NCBI GenBank assembly: GCA_963969395.1
Contig: OZ017796.1
Coordinates: 43,700,243-43,764,242, forward strand
Length of the DNA stretch: 64,000 nt
DNA from: Pseudoscleropodium purum
Taxonomy: Eukaryota; Streptophyta; Bryopsida; Hypnales; Brachytheciaceae
Direction of reading: 5' to 3'
Below, one piece after another: positions 36,967-48,645 of this stretch (position 1 is its first letter; each line of letters begins with the position of its first letter). The notes under the pieces were generated by a model, which saw nothing but the letters and a program-made list of their open reading frames with translations, was not told where the DNA came from and ran no database searches. A program made the translations under genes and the position numbers.

Positions 36967-37142
36967 TGGTAGGTGTTCCTAAAATCTCTATTTTTTGCTA
37001 TTGAGCCTATTTTCTATTAGACTGGTCAGATTTTCATATGTTCATGTTGGCAAGTGAAAGGAGGTTCCAAGTTGACTTTGGAGATGTACATATAGCATAG
37101 ATGGCGGTTTAAGGTCAATGGCACATTTGGGTGTACTTATCT
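36967..37142 (+). mobile_element. MITE family M2, internally deleted copy (176 bp)
   Basis: It has the same ends and the same TTGGCAAGTGAAAGGAGGTT and TGGCGGTTTAAGGTCAATGG marks as the 272-bp copies, but about 95 bp from the middle is missing. It is flanked by TA on both sides. Confidence 0.8.
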
Positions 37143-37144
37143 TA

Positions 37145-38412
37145 TGCACGCATCGGATGTAAGCCTATACTTACCATTGTTTCTTCATGCAAAAGAAACA
37201 CCAAAAAAAGAGATAGTTATTGTACTATTAATTTCCCTTGCAAGGGAAGAATAATCCAATTTCTACACTACTACAATGGTCCAAGATTTTTCTTTACAAA
37301 AGCTTGATCTAAATCTAAGGAATGTCCTAAGTGAGCGATTAAAAAAAAACTTTCCTTCACAAACTATGATTTGAGGAGAAGTAACAACTTAACTTTTGTT
37401 TTAATGTGAATTAAGGCATGTTTGCGGACTTGGTGTTAAAGAGTGTTGCTATTGAGGGTCTCACGAATAAAAATTAAGACCTTCTTGTGGACAAGATTCA
37501 CATACATTGCAAACATTACCCCCAACACCAAGTGCAAATATATCCTAAACATGAATGAGTTCTTTCCAAATTTATAGCAAATTCTTCTACCTATCTTAAG
37601 GGTTGACAAAAGAACAAGGAAATTTTCGTTTCACATCCATTTACACACAATACACAACATCATTGTTTGGTTAACGAGTCTAAACCATTCTTCCTTAGAG
37701 ATTGGATAAATAATCCTCTCTCAAATGCTTGGGAGGGAATTTTGTTTAATATGCATAGTGTCATTGGTTTAGTGAAGAGTTGCCATGTTGTCAATTCTCC
37801 CATTTTGGGGGGAACAAAATCGCCTCCAAATGTTGGTTGATAATGTTATGACAATGAGAGAGTTGGATTAAGGTAGAACTACCTATTACCATATAGATTT
37901 GTAATCTAGGTACTTTGGAGAAGTTATTTATGAGCTCTCATATTTTTCAAAGATTGAAGGGTTTGAGAGAAATCAACTGCAAAAAGAATGAAGACATTTT
38001 GACAAGAATTGAATTTTTTGTGATTTTTCAAAGCTAAAATGTAAAACTGTGAGTAGACCCTTGTTGAAGCATGATCAGACCATTGTTGAAGTGTGGGTTG
38101 ATGTGTTTGCTCTCCAATGCATTGCCATCATGATAATGGATTAGTAAGATTGTGGTAATAGATGGGGCTAGTGACGGAAATGGGAGGAACCTATAGGTGG
38201 GGTAAATGGTGGTATTGGACAATCCTACCTTAACTCACTTTCACATAAGTCCATGTTCAAAATGACAATAGAGAGCATGCACATAAAGACATACCAGCTT
38301 TAAGCAAGGCAAACACATGTTCATTCAGTACGTCAAGTTATTTTTTTTAAATGAAGATGAGAGAGGGAGCTCTTTCAAATTAAGTTAAAGTTAATTTATA
38401 CCGTAGCTAAGT
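37145..38412. other. AT-rich intergenic DNA
   Basis: Nothing recognised on either strand. Confidence 0.35.
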
Positions 38413-38414
38413 TA

Positions 38415-38686
38415 AGGTAGGTACATCCAAATGTGCCACTCACTTTTAACCGCCATCTATACTATGTGTACATCTTTAAAGTTAGTTCTGTACCTATGTA
38501 GAAGAAACGCTTTTAGAACCAAACTTTGTTCCTTAATAACTTTTGCATACAATATCCAAATGTCATGTTCTTTGGTCAGTTGGAACCTACTTTCACTTGC
38601 CAACAAGAACCTATGAAAATCTAACTTGTCTAATAATATAAAATAGGCTCAATAGCAAAAAGTGTCGGTTTGGGGAGTATCTACTT
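38415..38686 (-). mobile_element. MITE family M2, full copy, reversed (272 bp)
   Basis: This is a reverse-complement copy of the element at 31363-31634, identical in length, flanked by TA on both sides, with ends AGGTAGGTACATCC and AAGTAGATACTCCCC. It retains the block AAACTTTGTTCCT-AA-AACTTTTGCATA. Confidence 0.85.
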
Positions 38687-38688
38687 TA

Positions 38689-40030
38689 GTGGTCCTCAAT
38701 CATTCATCAATTTAAAGTGCTCTAGATAGAGAATGAGCACTTTGCAAGTACTCTGCCAAGGAACTAAAGTCACCCCTATCAATGTTCTATAAAGTATTTA
38801 GTAGCTATATATCCATCGGTAACTAGCGTTGAATCCCCTCATGTACCGGAGGCATACATTCTAGAACAAAAATATATTTACCAATGACATTCCAAGGACG
38901 CACTTGTGTATAGGGTAATGCTTGAGGAGGAGGGTATTTTGGGAAATAACAGGCCAACAAGGAGGGCGGAACATGACAAGGAGGCTTATTACTTCCCAAA
39001 ATGCTTGACGACAAGGAGTCATTGCCTGATGTAAATCATGAGTAGAAGGATGAAAATCCGAGGATGAGAAATTGAAGTCGAATGAGTAATCTGTAATGCT
39101 CGATTACGCAAGAAAACTTGCACAATTAGGCATTACACTACATAAGCCTTCCATGAAATGAACGGGGAATTCCCTGGGAGTGGTTTACGTTAAAATGTTA
39201 AATGGATTTGTTTATAGGAAATCAATAGAAACCAATGGATTGTCAAGAATTGGGAGCTACATTGAGTGAAAATTAAGGTGTGTACCTCAAAAGAGTTTTG
39301 AAATTTTGGAATGCTTTGGTGTATATTTTGGTGTCTGTTTCCTATTGTGATTGGGTGACCTAAGCATGTTCCTCACCATTAGTGTGCAAATGCCACCAAT
39401 CTAAAGGAGTTAAATATTATATCGCATTTATATAGAAAATAGAAATTGGTGAGTTGTGTGGGGTATGTAATAGGTGAGGAGAAGTATGAGTCTATTTTTT
39501 TGTAAATAATTTATAGTGCATATATAAAAATGGCTTTTGGAAGTATGTATTGGATATTTTGGAGAACAATTTGTTTTTCTAAATTTTGTATTTGTATCTT
39601 TTGCATAGCCAAATGATTTCTATTTTAAATGTTTGTATTGCAGGTTCTAGTGATATGTATTTTTGTGAGTGTGTAGTATTATTTCCAAAGCTCAAAGAAA
39701 TCACTCCTTGTAATGTAGGGTATACACTTGAGTTAAGAAGGTATTTGGTGTGGGGTTATTTACCTTAATTATTGTATCTAAGATGATTGTAATTTTATAG
39801 AAATAGCTATAAGGAGCATATTTTCAATCCCTTGTTGTTTTTGTAAATTCATTCATACATTGTTTTTTAAGTGGGACTATTTTATATATTAAATTTAAAT
39901 GTCCAATTTTTTCCACCCCCACCTTTTTTCGCAAATTTTTCCTTTTGACTACTACATGTATATATAGGGTATGCATTATGGAAAAAAAACAATCAATTCA
40001 ATTCAAGTGCTATTGACCAAGTGGTACTTT
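38689..40030. other. Intergenic DNA, no gene recognised
   Basis: A 63-codon proline-rich minus-strand frame (38823-39014) and a 60-codon plus frame (39586-39768) have no recognisable family. Confidence 0.35.
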
Positions 40031-40034
40031 TTAA

Positions 40035-41200
40035 CCCCTCAAGATCAATTGTTTGTTGAAGGAACAATTGAAAGTTCAAGTAGATTCCTATGAAGTCAAT
40101 TTTGGCCGGATGTTCATGAAAATTTTATACAAGGTGCAAACATATACCCCACACTAGAAATGTAATTTTTTTTCAGATTGGGTGCCCAAATCAAAAGTTA
40201 TGTTACTCCTAACTCTTTTGGCATCTTGGGCAATTTTTTGGCATCTTCGAGGCATCTTTTGCCAAAGCACTCATTAACTTTTGAAATTTGGCATGTATTT
40301 AACTAAAAATATGACATACAATTTAAAAAAAAAAAATTTAATTCTCAAACCACATTCTAAGAAGAGTCAAAACTTTGTTAGCTTCTGTACTTTTTTGTCA
40401 TTGACTGCCATTCATAGCAAGCTTTGCTTACTATGTCACCTCGGTTTGCCTCTTTCTCTTGTCATTTAGGTTGTGTGAAAGGAAAAACTAGAAAGGTTGT
40501 AGAAAATGAAAATATTTCCGTCAAGGCTTGCCCCTTTGGTTCGATGTACTTCTTCCTTCTCAATAGAATTTGTATATGTGTTTAAAAAAAAACTAACTTT
40601 GTTAGCTAAATTAGGATGGCTTCAAGAAAAAAAAACATTTTCTTCTAACTTCAAGCCCTATTATCTTGCAATTTGTGAGGTCAAAGTTCTTAAAATTTTT
40701 TCCGCATGTTCTAAATGTCTCTAATTGTTTGTCATTTGAATTACAAATAAAAAATTTCTCATTACACAAGAAATCATGAAAAAATGCACATGTAGTATAT
40801 TGCCAATACACTTAACTTCCTTGCATTGCAAGTTGATTTAGAGAAAGCTAGTCTCTATATTTGATTTTGAAATTTTTCATGAGTGAATCTAACATTATAT
40901 ATTTGTGAATGGTCAAAATCTTCATTTTTGTGTAAAGCAAAAATTTTACTCTAAGAGGGCTCAAAGTTTGTCGATCTTGTTTTGTTGGAATGATTTTTTT
41001 TTCTCACTTCAAATGTTACGATCTTTCAATCCATCTAATCAAATCGGCTGAAATTTTTCCACACATTAACTTACTTGCTCTATTTACATTTTTATAGTTG
41101 GAATTTAAAAAAAGGTGTTAAATTTTGATTTTGGACAATGCATAAAAAATTGGTAGTTTTGGACTTTTCCACTTCTAAAATATCCTCTAGCCTTTTGGGA
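40035..41200 (-). mobile_element. TTAA-flanked inverted-repeat element (copy P5, 1166 bp)
   Basis: TTAA (40031-40034) precedes CCCCTCAAGATC. The right end, read inwards, is TCCCAAAAGGCTA, with TTAA at 41201-41204. On the reverse strand it has TGTGGAAAAATTTCAG and AACATTTGAAGTGAGAAAA, recalling the interior of the 926-bp copies. It is the most diverged of the set and could be a separate family. No coding capacity is seen. Confidence 0.6.
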
Positions 41201-41204
41201 TTAA

Positions 41205-42959
41205 TAACAAATTTACCATTGAACACTTTAGAATCTCCAATGGAATTACTTTGTGAATATTCCATTCAATATGAGCATGTTTAATACATACGGCTTCAAA
41301 GATTGAAGTTAAATAGACAATAAACTCTATTCTTATGTTGTACAATTTTCAATTTGTCGAACCTACTGAAGTAAACCTCCCTATTTGTACAATGTGGCAA
41401 TTTTTACCACTTGTAGTCAATGTTGTACATTTACACTTAATGGTTTTGATATCATATACACTACTAGCACCACGACACAATTTCAGCGAATTACCATTCA
41501 TCATAGATTTTTTTGACTATGTTTATTTTATCATCCACATAAAATTATTTATCCTCATCTGTATTCACCATATTATGAAAAATGTGCACAATTCCTATTT
41601 GTCAAGGCTATCTTATTAATTAAAAAAATTATGCTACATGATTTTTTTATATATATTAATTTTTATATATATCAAAGTATGCATCATTTCATCAACCCTA
41701 TAAAGATCCTACATATCATATAAATTTTTTTTATCCTTTTGAATTAAATGAACCCTATTTTTTAACTCATGAAGTTTTTAAAAAAATCAACAATAATCTC
41801 TTTGGGTTCCAAAATTATCAAAGTCTCTCTTTGGTAATGATAAGAAATTGTCTTGTTTTGTCATATAAGTTCACTTTATATGTAATTGTATGAGTGTCTG
41901 TGGGGGGTATTTGTTTTCATGTTTTCATCTTGGTTACAATTTTCCATAGAAATGATTATACTATTGCAAGCTAAGTTGGGGGCAAGAATGTATCTAGTGT
42001 CTTTTGTTTGTATGTGGTGGAAGTGTTTGTTTATTATAAATGTGTAACGTCCATTTTGTTTATTTTTTAAATATTATTGTAGGAGTGTAAGATTATGGTT
42101 TGAAATATTTGTATCATAGATCAGGACTAGTTGATGTAGCAACACCCATTCAGTCTACATAAGGTTAGTATTATTCAGCCATTAACAAAAGAATTTTTGT
42201 ATATGGTGTCTATTGTTTATGTATAGTGTTATCTTTGCTTATAATTTTTGTATTGGAAAAGCAATTAAAATGCTATATATATCCTTTGGAAGTAGATGCG
42301 AAGGATAGTTTTATTATATTTATTTGTACATCATTTGTGTTGTTCATTGTAAGGAGGATTGTTTGGAATATTTGTTTGAGTGTATAATTTGGTGCATATA
42401 TATGCGTAGGATGAAAACATCTTTTACAACATTGTGTATTACAACATAATTGAAAAGCTATATATACTCTTTTTATAATAAGGGATGTCTTTTCTTTGTG
42501 ATGTTGTTTGAAGAATTTTGGTGTAATGAGTTGTTATCCAACAATTGTAATTAGTTGATTTAAATTTGTAATGTAGTGGTGCAAGGATTTTTTTAAGAGC
42601 TTAATTGAGATTTGGGTGGTTTGGTGGAGAAATATTTATATTTGTTGATACCAACTTTGATTAAGGGGGGTTCTTTGTTGGAGATATAGTGGGTTTGAGA
42701 GATGGAAGAGTGTAAACAAGTTGATTCAATAATTGGAGTTAATCCAATTCATGTGAAGTAGATAGACTTAAATGAAAAATCATCTAATCCAATTTTTTCT
42801 CTTGATAGCTATGTACATTGAATAGGGTTTAAAGGGGACAAAAAAATTAAAGGACTTATCTTGAAAATTGTAGATGTTGGAAACATGATGTACAAACCTT
42901 AGAGACTTCAGTGATAGATATTTATATAGTGTGTTGTGTCAATTAATTAGTATAGGTCC
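41205..42959. other. AT-rich DNA, probably including more of a decayed retrotransposon
   Basis: The right part (about 42300-42959) follows, on the minus strand, the end of the reverse-transcriptase remnant next door and is probably its 3' portion, too decayed to read. The left part shows nothing. Confidence 0.35.
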
Positions 42960-43800
42960 CTTTAATACCCCTATTCAATATAATTATATTGGATGTACTA
43001 TTAGGTAGTCAACAAATTTTCTTGGTGATTTTTGTGAGATGTTTGTCTAATTTGCACATAGATGCCATAGAATATGATATAGGATAAAAAAATGATTTCC
43101 CTATTGTGCGTAGTATTGTATCATCCATTTCTAATTTTTGTCTCATGTTGGTTGGACTTATTGTGAAGAAGTCATATTGTTTGTTGAGTTTAGTCATTGC
43201 TATCTCTTCTTGTAGGTTTCAATTTAGGGAGGCGATTATTTGAGCATCTAGATAGAAATATGCTTCATTTTGGTGTAGTACTAATATGTTTTGTTGTTGA
43301 TATTCAATATTCTTGTAATAGATGAAGGTTTTAAATGTTTTTGGTGACATGTGCAATTTATGTGAACATCCAATTAATATGCATTTTGATACTCTTAAGG
43401 TCCATTTTAGCCCATTTGCAATATTTTATCAATATTGTTAAGTTGTTGTATTGATTTAGTTTGCTATCATGGTTAAGTCATCTGCTTATGTAACTAAATT
43501 TAGGGTGTTCAGGGAAGTATAGAATGTGTACCCTAGTTTATCTCTTTCCAACCAATGAAGTAATGGCTCTAATTTTTTTTTAAATGTAAGAGTGGAGGAT
43601 ATCTCTTTGAATGTTTCCTCATAGAATTCATATTGGTATGGTATATCCAAAGAATTCTCTATAGAAAATTTAGTAGATGTTGCCTATAATTACAGTGGAT
43701 AATTTAAGTTTGCTAAGAGAAGTGGACGGTCTATAAATCCAAAAACATTTTTGAAGTCTTTGCAAATTGTGAGGCAATTATTGCCTCTTTTTTTTAGCAC
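42960..43800 (-). pseudogene. Decayed non-LTR retrotransposon reverse transcriptase (second type)
   Basis: Read on the minus strand, pieces of a reverse transcriptase occur in order from 43800 downwards. These are CKDFKNVFGFID (about 43772-43738), LEPLLHWLERDKLGYTF (near 43570-43520), ADDLTMIAN (43487-43461, the catalytic block), SKCILIGC (about 43400), VLHQNEAY, and MRQKLEMDDTILRT followed by SYSMASMCKLDKHLTKITK (43160-43012). The LEPLLRWL, KCA-TGC and KLDK--I--TK pattern belongs to a non-LTR lineage I know from algae and seed-free plants, distinct from the plant L1 type at 33.5 kb. There are many stops and frameshifts. The clade name is not certain. Confidence 0.75.
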
Positions 43801-44805
43801 ATAGTAAGAAATTGTAGCTTTATAAGGAAACCATATATGAAAAATTGATGATTCACATATGTCACTTTTTCATCGGTGGTTAAACTTTTCAAAAATCTTC
43901 TAAAAGGTATACATGTCACTTTTTCATTGGTTGAGAAAAAGAAATGCATGCTTGTTATAATTGAAACTCCCCACCTTCATATTTGTATTTTTTTGACATC
44001 GATCTATCTACTTGCAAAAGATGTGGGATATCTAATTTATATATATATTAGCATCAGTGGTCATAGTAATCTCCTAATTGGTAACATTGATGCTCTTGGA
44101 TTTTTTAACATTTTTTAACATGCATGGGGGCGGGGGGGGGGGGGGGGCTAATGACAATGGACAAGGGGGTGTTTGCCTCTTTTCATTGTATAAATCATTA
44201 ATTTAAAAAAATAATTAGTCTTGCCTCTTTTAATGTTGAAATAAGAACTTGTAATTGTTATGCAATACATCTTTTTTGACTATTATGTAAGATTTGGTAT
44301 TCTTCTCCATAGTTCATGAATAGTAGTATTTGTAATGTACTTGTAAAAAGTTCATATAATGTATTTCCTAGTGTAATTGGACAGTAATTTGTGAGGTACT
44401 AAGTGGGATCCAGTTTCTTGTACTGTACATGAAGGTCTAATTTGGCACTCAGGTGACAAAATTGAAATTTCTACATCAGATTCTCAGAGGTCCACATCAC
44501 CTCACACCATTCATAAGATGGCACATGGCATATTTTTATATTTACAAAAATGGTTTAACTTACTCCAAATCTCTTACCTTTGTCTAAGGTATATGAATAT
44601 AGTGGTGCTAACTTTAATTTCCACGAATAAGTTCCGTTGATTTCTTGGTGAAATGTAACATTTGTGGACAAGCTTTTGTCGACCCTAACTTGGAAAACCA
44701 CTGGAGCCTCTTCAATGGCACAGACAACATCATGAATTAGATAAAATTGTGTTAATATGGTAATTATAGTTATTAGGCACTCAAGGTGTATAGTGTCATG
44801 AAAAG
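43801..44805. other. AT-rich DNA with a long G-run
   Basis: A G-tract at 44126-44147 (5 G, one C, 16 G) could form a quadruplex. No gene is recognised. The 5' part of the neighbouring retrotransposon may extend here. Confidence 0.4.
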
Positions 44806-45420
44806 ATGAACAAATTTGTGGATGGACGCAAAGCTTGGTTGTGGCAGAATATCATACAACAAGGTCTCCAACAAACACCAAGCCATTCCAAATCAAAATT
44901 TTTGCAACTTTTTCAGATCTGTTTTGCAGCAGCAGCAAGCAAGCCTTTTTACAGTACGGTCAGTCCTTCTGTTTGTTGGTCCCTGCGAACCCATATTCAT
45001 GAATATGCAGGGAACCCCCCCTACAAGACACCCGCATCGTCCAAGGCCATCTCGACAGCGTATTTAAGTTAAAACGGTCGCCCAGCTGGGGGACGTTGGT
45101 TGGCCATGTGGACGGAGGCATGGGGCTCCAATCCGACCTCATGGAGACATAAGTACTTTGAAAACCGGTGCAGCAGCTAACTTACTTTGAGCATTCCTGT
45201 TGGACAACGAATTTCCACTCACTGACCCCGGAGCCAGGAGGGATATATAATGAATGTAAAAAAAACAAAAAACTTGAAAATAATGACTACAAGAACAAAA
45301 CTCGTTGCAATGCAATGGCAATGCAACACAATAGGGGCGCAATAAATAAAAATGGGATGAAAAAAACGGGATGGAAAAATGTGGGATGAAAATGTGACCA
45401 TTTTTGTGACATCGGGTCGT
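44806..45420. other. GC-rich patch of unknown nature
   Basis: The composition rises abruptly. Overlapping frames of 83-88 codons (+, 44806-45072) and 60 codons (-, 44960-45142) have no recognisable family, and TATTCATGAATATGC (44994-45008) is a short palindrome-rich motif. It could be a promoter-like remnant, a captured gene fragment or an unrecognised exon. Confidence 0.3.
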
Positions 45421-45988
45421 GATAGGGGTCGCGACTATTTGTACATAATATAATAAATTTTGTAGTTCATTGGTTTAGTATTTTATGACCTTTCCTATAT
45501 ATTGTTGTAGCCTAGTCTTTGATTCCAAATATGAATTCAAATTTGGTGTACAAGTAGGACCAACATTTGCTCTTAAACAAATCAAATTTACCAAACTGGC
45601 ACCATTCCACCTTTTGTTGGTGGAGAAACCAAATCATTGTATAATCAATTGCACATTTTTCTACTATCATTTCAAGTTAATAAAAAGTCATAAAGGCCAC
45701 ATAACAATTTACTCTAATATCTTAAGTTTTTTTTGTTGAATGTTTCATTACTAACAAAGATAGAATATCCTTCCACCTCTTGTTTCTTTTGGGAGCAATC
45801 AACCTACTCAATGACAACAAAAATGTGAAAATCACAATTTCAAAGCCTTCATATTGAATTTGTTCTATCATAACTATAAAAACCTATTCATTGAAAATTC
45901 TATCCATCAACAAATATAGAACTTCCTTCTTCTTGTTTATTCTAGGTAATAATGAATCCATATTATCTAGTAAAACAATCCAATGCCA
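45421..45988. other. AT-rich intergenic DNA
   Basis: An 84-codon frame (45485-45739, +) lacks any recognisable domain. Nothing else is seen. Confidence 0.3.
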
Positions 45989-45992
45989 TTAA

Positions 45993-46915
45993 CCCCTAAA
46001 GTCCCTTGACTATGTTTTGCCAAAAACGCTCCAAAGCTACCATTTCTTGGACAAGTTTCAGAATTTAGAAAAAAGAATTTTGGACACATGTAACTGTAGG
46101 ATCTTGTAGTAAATTGGTTTGAAAAGATGTGGAAAAAAAATTCATAAATTTCCACCGTGTAGATTGCAAGATATTAGCATTTGAAGTGACAAAAATCATT
46201 TTTTTGTCCCTGCAAAAAATTAGATAGTTGAACTTCACAAGGTCAAATTTGTATAAAAAAATGTTCAAAATGATTGCAACTCTTTGAATTCATTCTTCAA
46301 GGCATGTTGGATACATACTTGAAAAATTTAAGATCATTTGGAATTGTACAACATATAGGAAAAAAATAGTAAGTAGGTAGTACTAGAGAATGATTCAAAA
46401 TATTAAATTACTAAGAATTTAAATATGGAATTAAAAAATGTCAATCCCAATGGTTGAAATGTTGTAATAAACAATTTACATCCTAGAATTTTATTTTTTC
46501 TCAAAAAAATTGAAAATTGGGTAAGATAAAGGATTTCAAAGTTTATTTTAAAGTAGGGAATTCATAACTGCCCACAAACAAAAAATCCTCATAACTTTTG
46601 ACTCATTGATCAAAATGGAATGATTCAAAGCTTTTCTTGTATATATAAGTCTAGAAAACGAATTTCAAATTTTGATTGTTGAAAAAAATGATTTTTTCAG
46701 ATCTGTCCGGACTGCCCGAGTTGAGAAACAAACTACATATTTGGCTATAACTTTTGACTCCTATTTCCAAATGTCATGAAATTTGTTGCATATGAAAGAT
46801 ATTCCTCGTCTACACCTTCTAACACAATTTAAGCCTTACATATGCAAATTTCTGGTCACAATGACCTGCCCAAAATTTCTATACAGACAAAAAATGTAGT
46901 CCGGTCCTTTAGGGG
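45993..46915 (+). mobile_element. TTAA-flanked inverted-repeat element (copy P3, 923 bp)
   Basis: TTAA (45989-45992) precedes CCCCTAAAGTCCCTTGACTA. The right end, read inwards, is CCCCTAAAGGACCGGACTAC, the best-preserved inverted repeat of the set. The right target is TCAA, one change from TTAA. It is similar over its full length to the copy at 13387-14312 in the same direction, so the two are siblings. There is no transposase frame. Confidence 0.88.
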
Positions 46916-46919
46916 TCAA

Positions 46920-47275
46920 TCATCTAATTTTGACATCAACTAGCTAGATTCTCCCATTTGCGTTAGACACCTACCTATTACCACGATCTTAGCACCCCTT
47001 TAGCATCATGACAATGCACGTGGGAAGTTAGGGACACGTCAACATGTGGTTTAGCATGGATCTACCGATGTTTTACCAATTCAATCCCAACAAATTTAGA
47101 AAAATCACGTAAAATTCATTTCCTATTAGAATGTCTTGATTCTGCTTGCAAATGTCTTCTCTCAAACTTTTCAATCTTTGAAAAATGAGTGAGTTGACAA
47201 ATAGCTTCTCCAAGGTGCCTAGATAACAAATTTTCTTGGTAATAAGGCATGTTTACCTTAGCTCCCCAAACGCAC
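46920..47275. other. Intergenic DNA next to the hairpin MITE
   Basis: GTTTACCTTAG at 47251 is the right terminus of the hairpin element in isolation. It forms a second small inverted repeat with the element's own left end, so it may be a truncated copy. Nothing else is seen. Confidence 0.4.
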
Positions 47276-47277
47276 TA

Positions 47278-47433
47278 AGGTAAACTATCCCATTACAAAC
47301 AAAATGGGAGCAAACCCATTGTGGGCAAGATTGTAATGGTGGTGTACATTTCAGAACTTGAATGTACACCATCGTTACAATTTTGCCTACAATGGGCTTG
47401 CTCTCATTTTGCCTGTAATGGGGTAGTTTACCT
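47278..47433. mobile_element. MITE family M3: 156-bp near-perfect hairpin
   Basis: Flanked by TA, the element consists of two arms of about 73 nt, nearly exact reverse complements, around a 10-nt loop (47351-47360). The left arm starts AGGTAAACTATCCCATTACA and ends GGTGTACATT. About nine positions differ, and in RNA most become G-U pairs. A diverged right half recurs at 51166-51240. If transcribed it would fold into a miRNA-precursor-like hairpin. Confidence 0.92.
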
Positions 47434-47435
47434 TA

Positions 47436-48645
47436 CCCCAGCTTGAACTTTTTTCACACCTTTATTAGAGAAAATATTTGTAGCACAGCAAATGATGAAA
47501 ATCCCATTTGCCGGGACCTCTGCTGCTGTCCAGTCCGTCCTGCCCCCTCCAGGTCCACGGCCCCCCGGCCCTGCAACTGCAGCCTTTGTCTTCACTGCAC
47601 CCTCCCCAACTCATGAATGCCGTCTGAGTGCCTGATCACCACCACAGTATATCTTAACCACAGCCTGCTTTCATGGCCATAGCCAAATCACGTCAATCGC
47701 ACTACCCAATCTTTCGCTTCAATCGAGAGAGACGATAGGGAAGCTCAGACATCAAATCCTTCTGTACGTTGGGTTCTTCACCAGACATGAATACAGTCGG
47801 TGGATTGCTGCATCTTTAGTTTACTGTGAAAAGTATTTGGGTTGTGCAATTCGTTGTGGGGTCGTGCTACAACAGTGAAAACGTACGATGACACTCTTAG
47901 CTGTAGAAGAGAGCGACGCGTTAGGCTTGATTGTCCCTTTTTAATTCCGGCCATGCCAGCACCAAGCTGAACGAAGCCGATGATCGCAACCACTGGACAG
48001 CTCTGAACGAAGCACGGGCATTACTCTTTCTTGTCACCATCGATGGTTGCGCACCCAACGGCAGCTGTCATTGAGCTTGCATTGCAAAAAGCTAGCAGCG
48101 AGGTGATTCGATTTACAGTGTCTAGTCTGGTTATGTCGAGGAGGGTCAACAAGAATTGGAGTTAATCGTGGTGGCATTCTCTAGCTCATTCTCGCAATCG
48201 ATTGAGCGTTTCCTTGGGGTTTATAAGTTTACTTTGCTTGCTGGGTTGATCGATTGCGCTTCTGTATTTCGTTTCTTGAGGGCAGCGAGGAGCGTTTTTC
48301 GATCTTTTTTAGTGAACAGGACCGAGGATTTCATGTATGGTTCGCAATTGTGGCACGGGCTCGCCATGGAAAACGACTCTGGCTGTTGCTTCATGAGCGT
48401 GGATTTAAGAGAGTATTGAGCATGTGAGAAATTGAAAGGTTGTTGCTCTGTGACTGCGTTAGGTTGTGGTAGACATTGTCGCCATAGTTTGATGTTATTG
48501 TCCCTTTAGTACAATTAGATGAGTCAGAGGCATTCTCGCCGTAGTTTGATGTTATTGTCTCTCTAGTGCAATTAGATGCACAAGAAATTGTAGGGAGTTC
48601 AATTCATTGAGCTTTCCAACAAGGATTTGATTGCAATCATCAACA
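47436..48645 (+). promoter_or_regulatory. GC-rich upstream region and leader of PADRE gene B
   Basis: The composition becomes gene-like near 47.5 kb. No frame here is a recognisable protein, including 48156-48419. A 57-bp direct duplication sits just before the gene (48474-48580). I read this as promoter and 5' leader. The exact transcription start is not visible. Confidence 0.45.
48474..48580 (+). repeat. 57-bp tandem duplication in the gene B leader
   Basis: CATTGTCGCCATAGTTTGAT at 48474 is repeated at 48531 as CATTCTCGCCGTAGTTTGAT, each followed by GTTATTGTC and CAATTAGATG. The second copy ends about 65 bp before the ATG. Confidence 0.9.

Noticed and set aside
48156..48419. 87-codon frame before PADRE gene B
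   Set aside because: It has no family resemblance and lies in what looks like the promoter or leader; insufficient support to call a gene.
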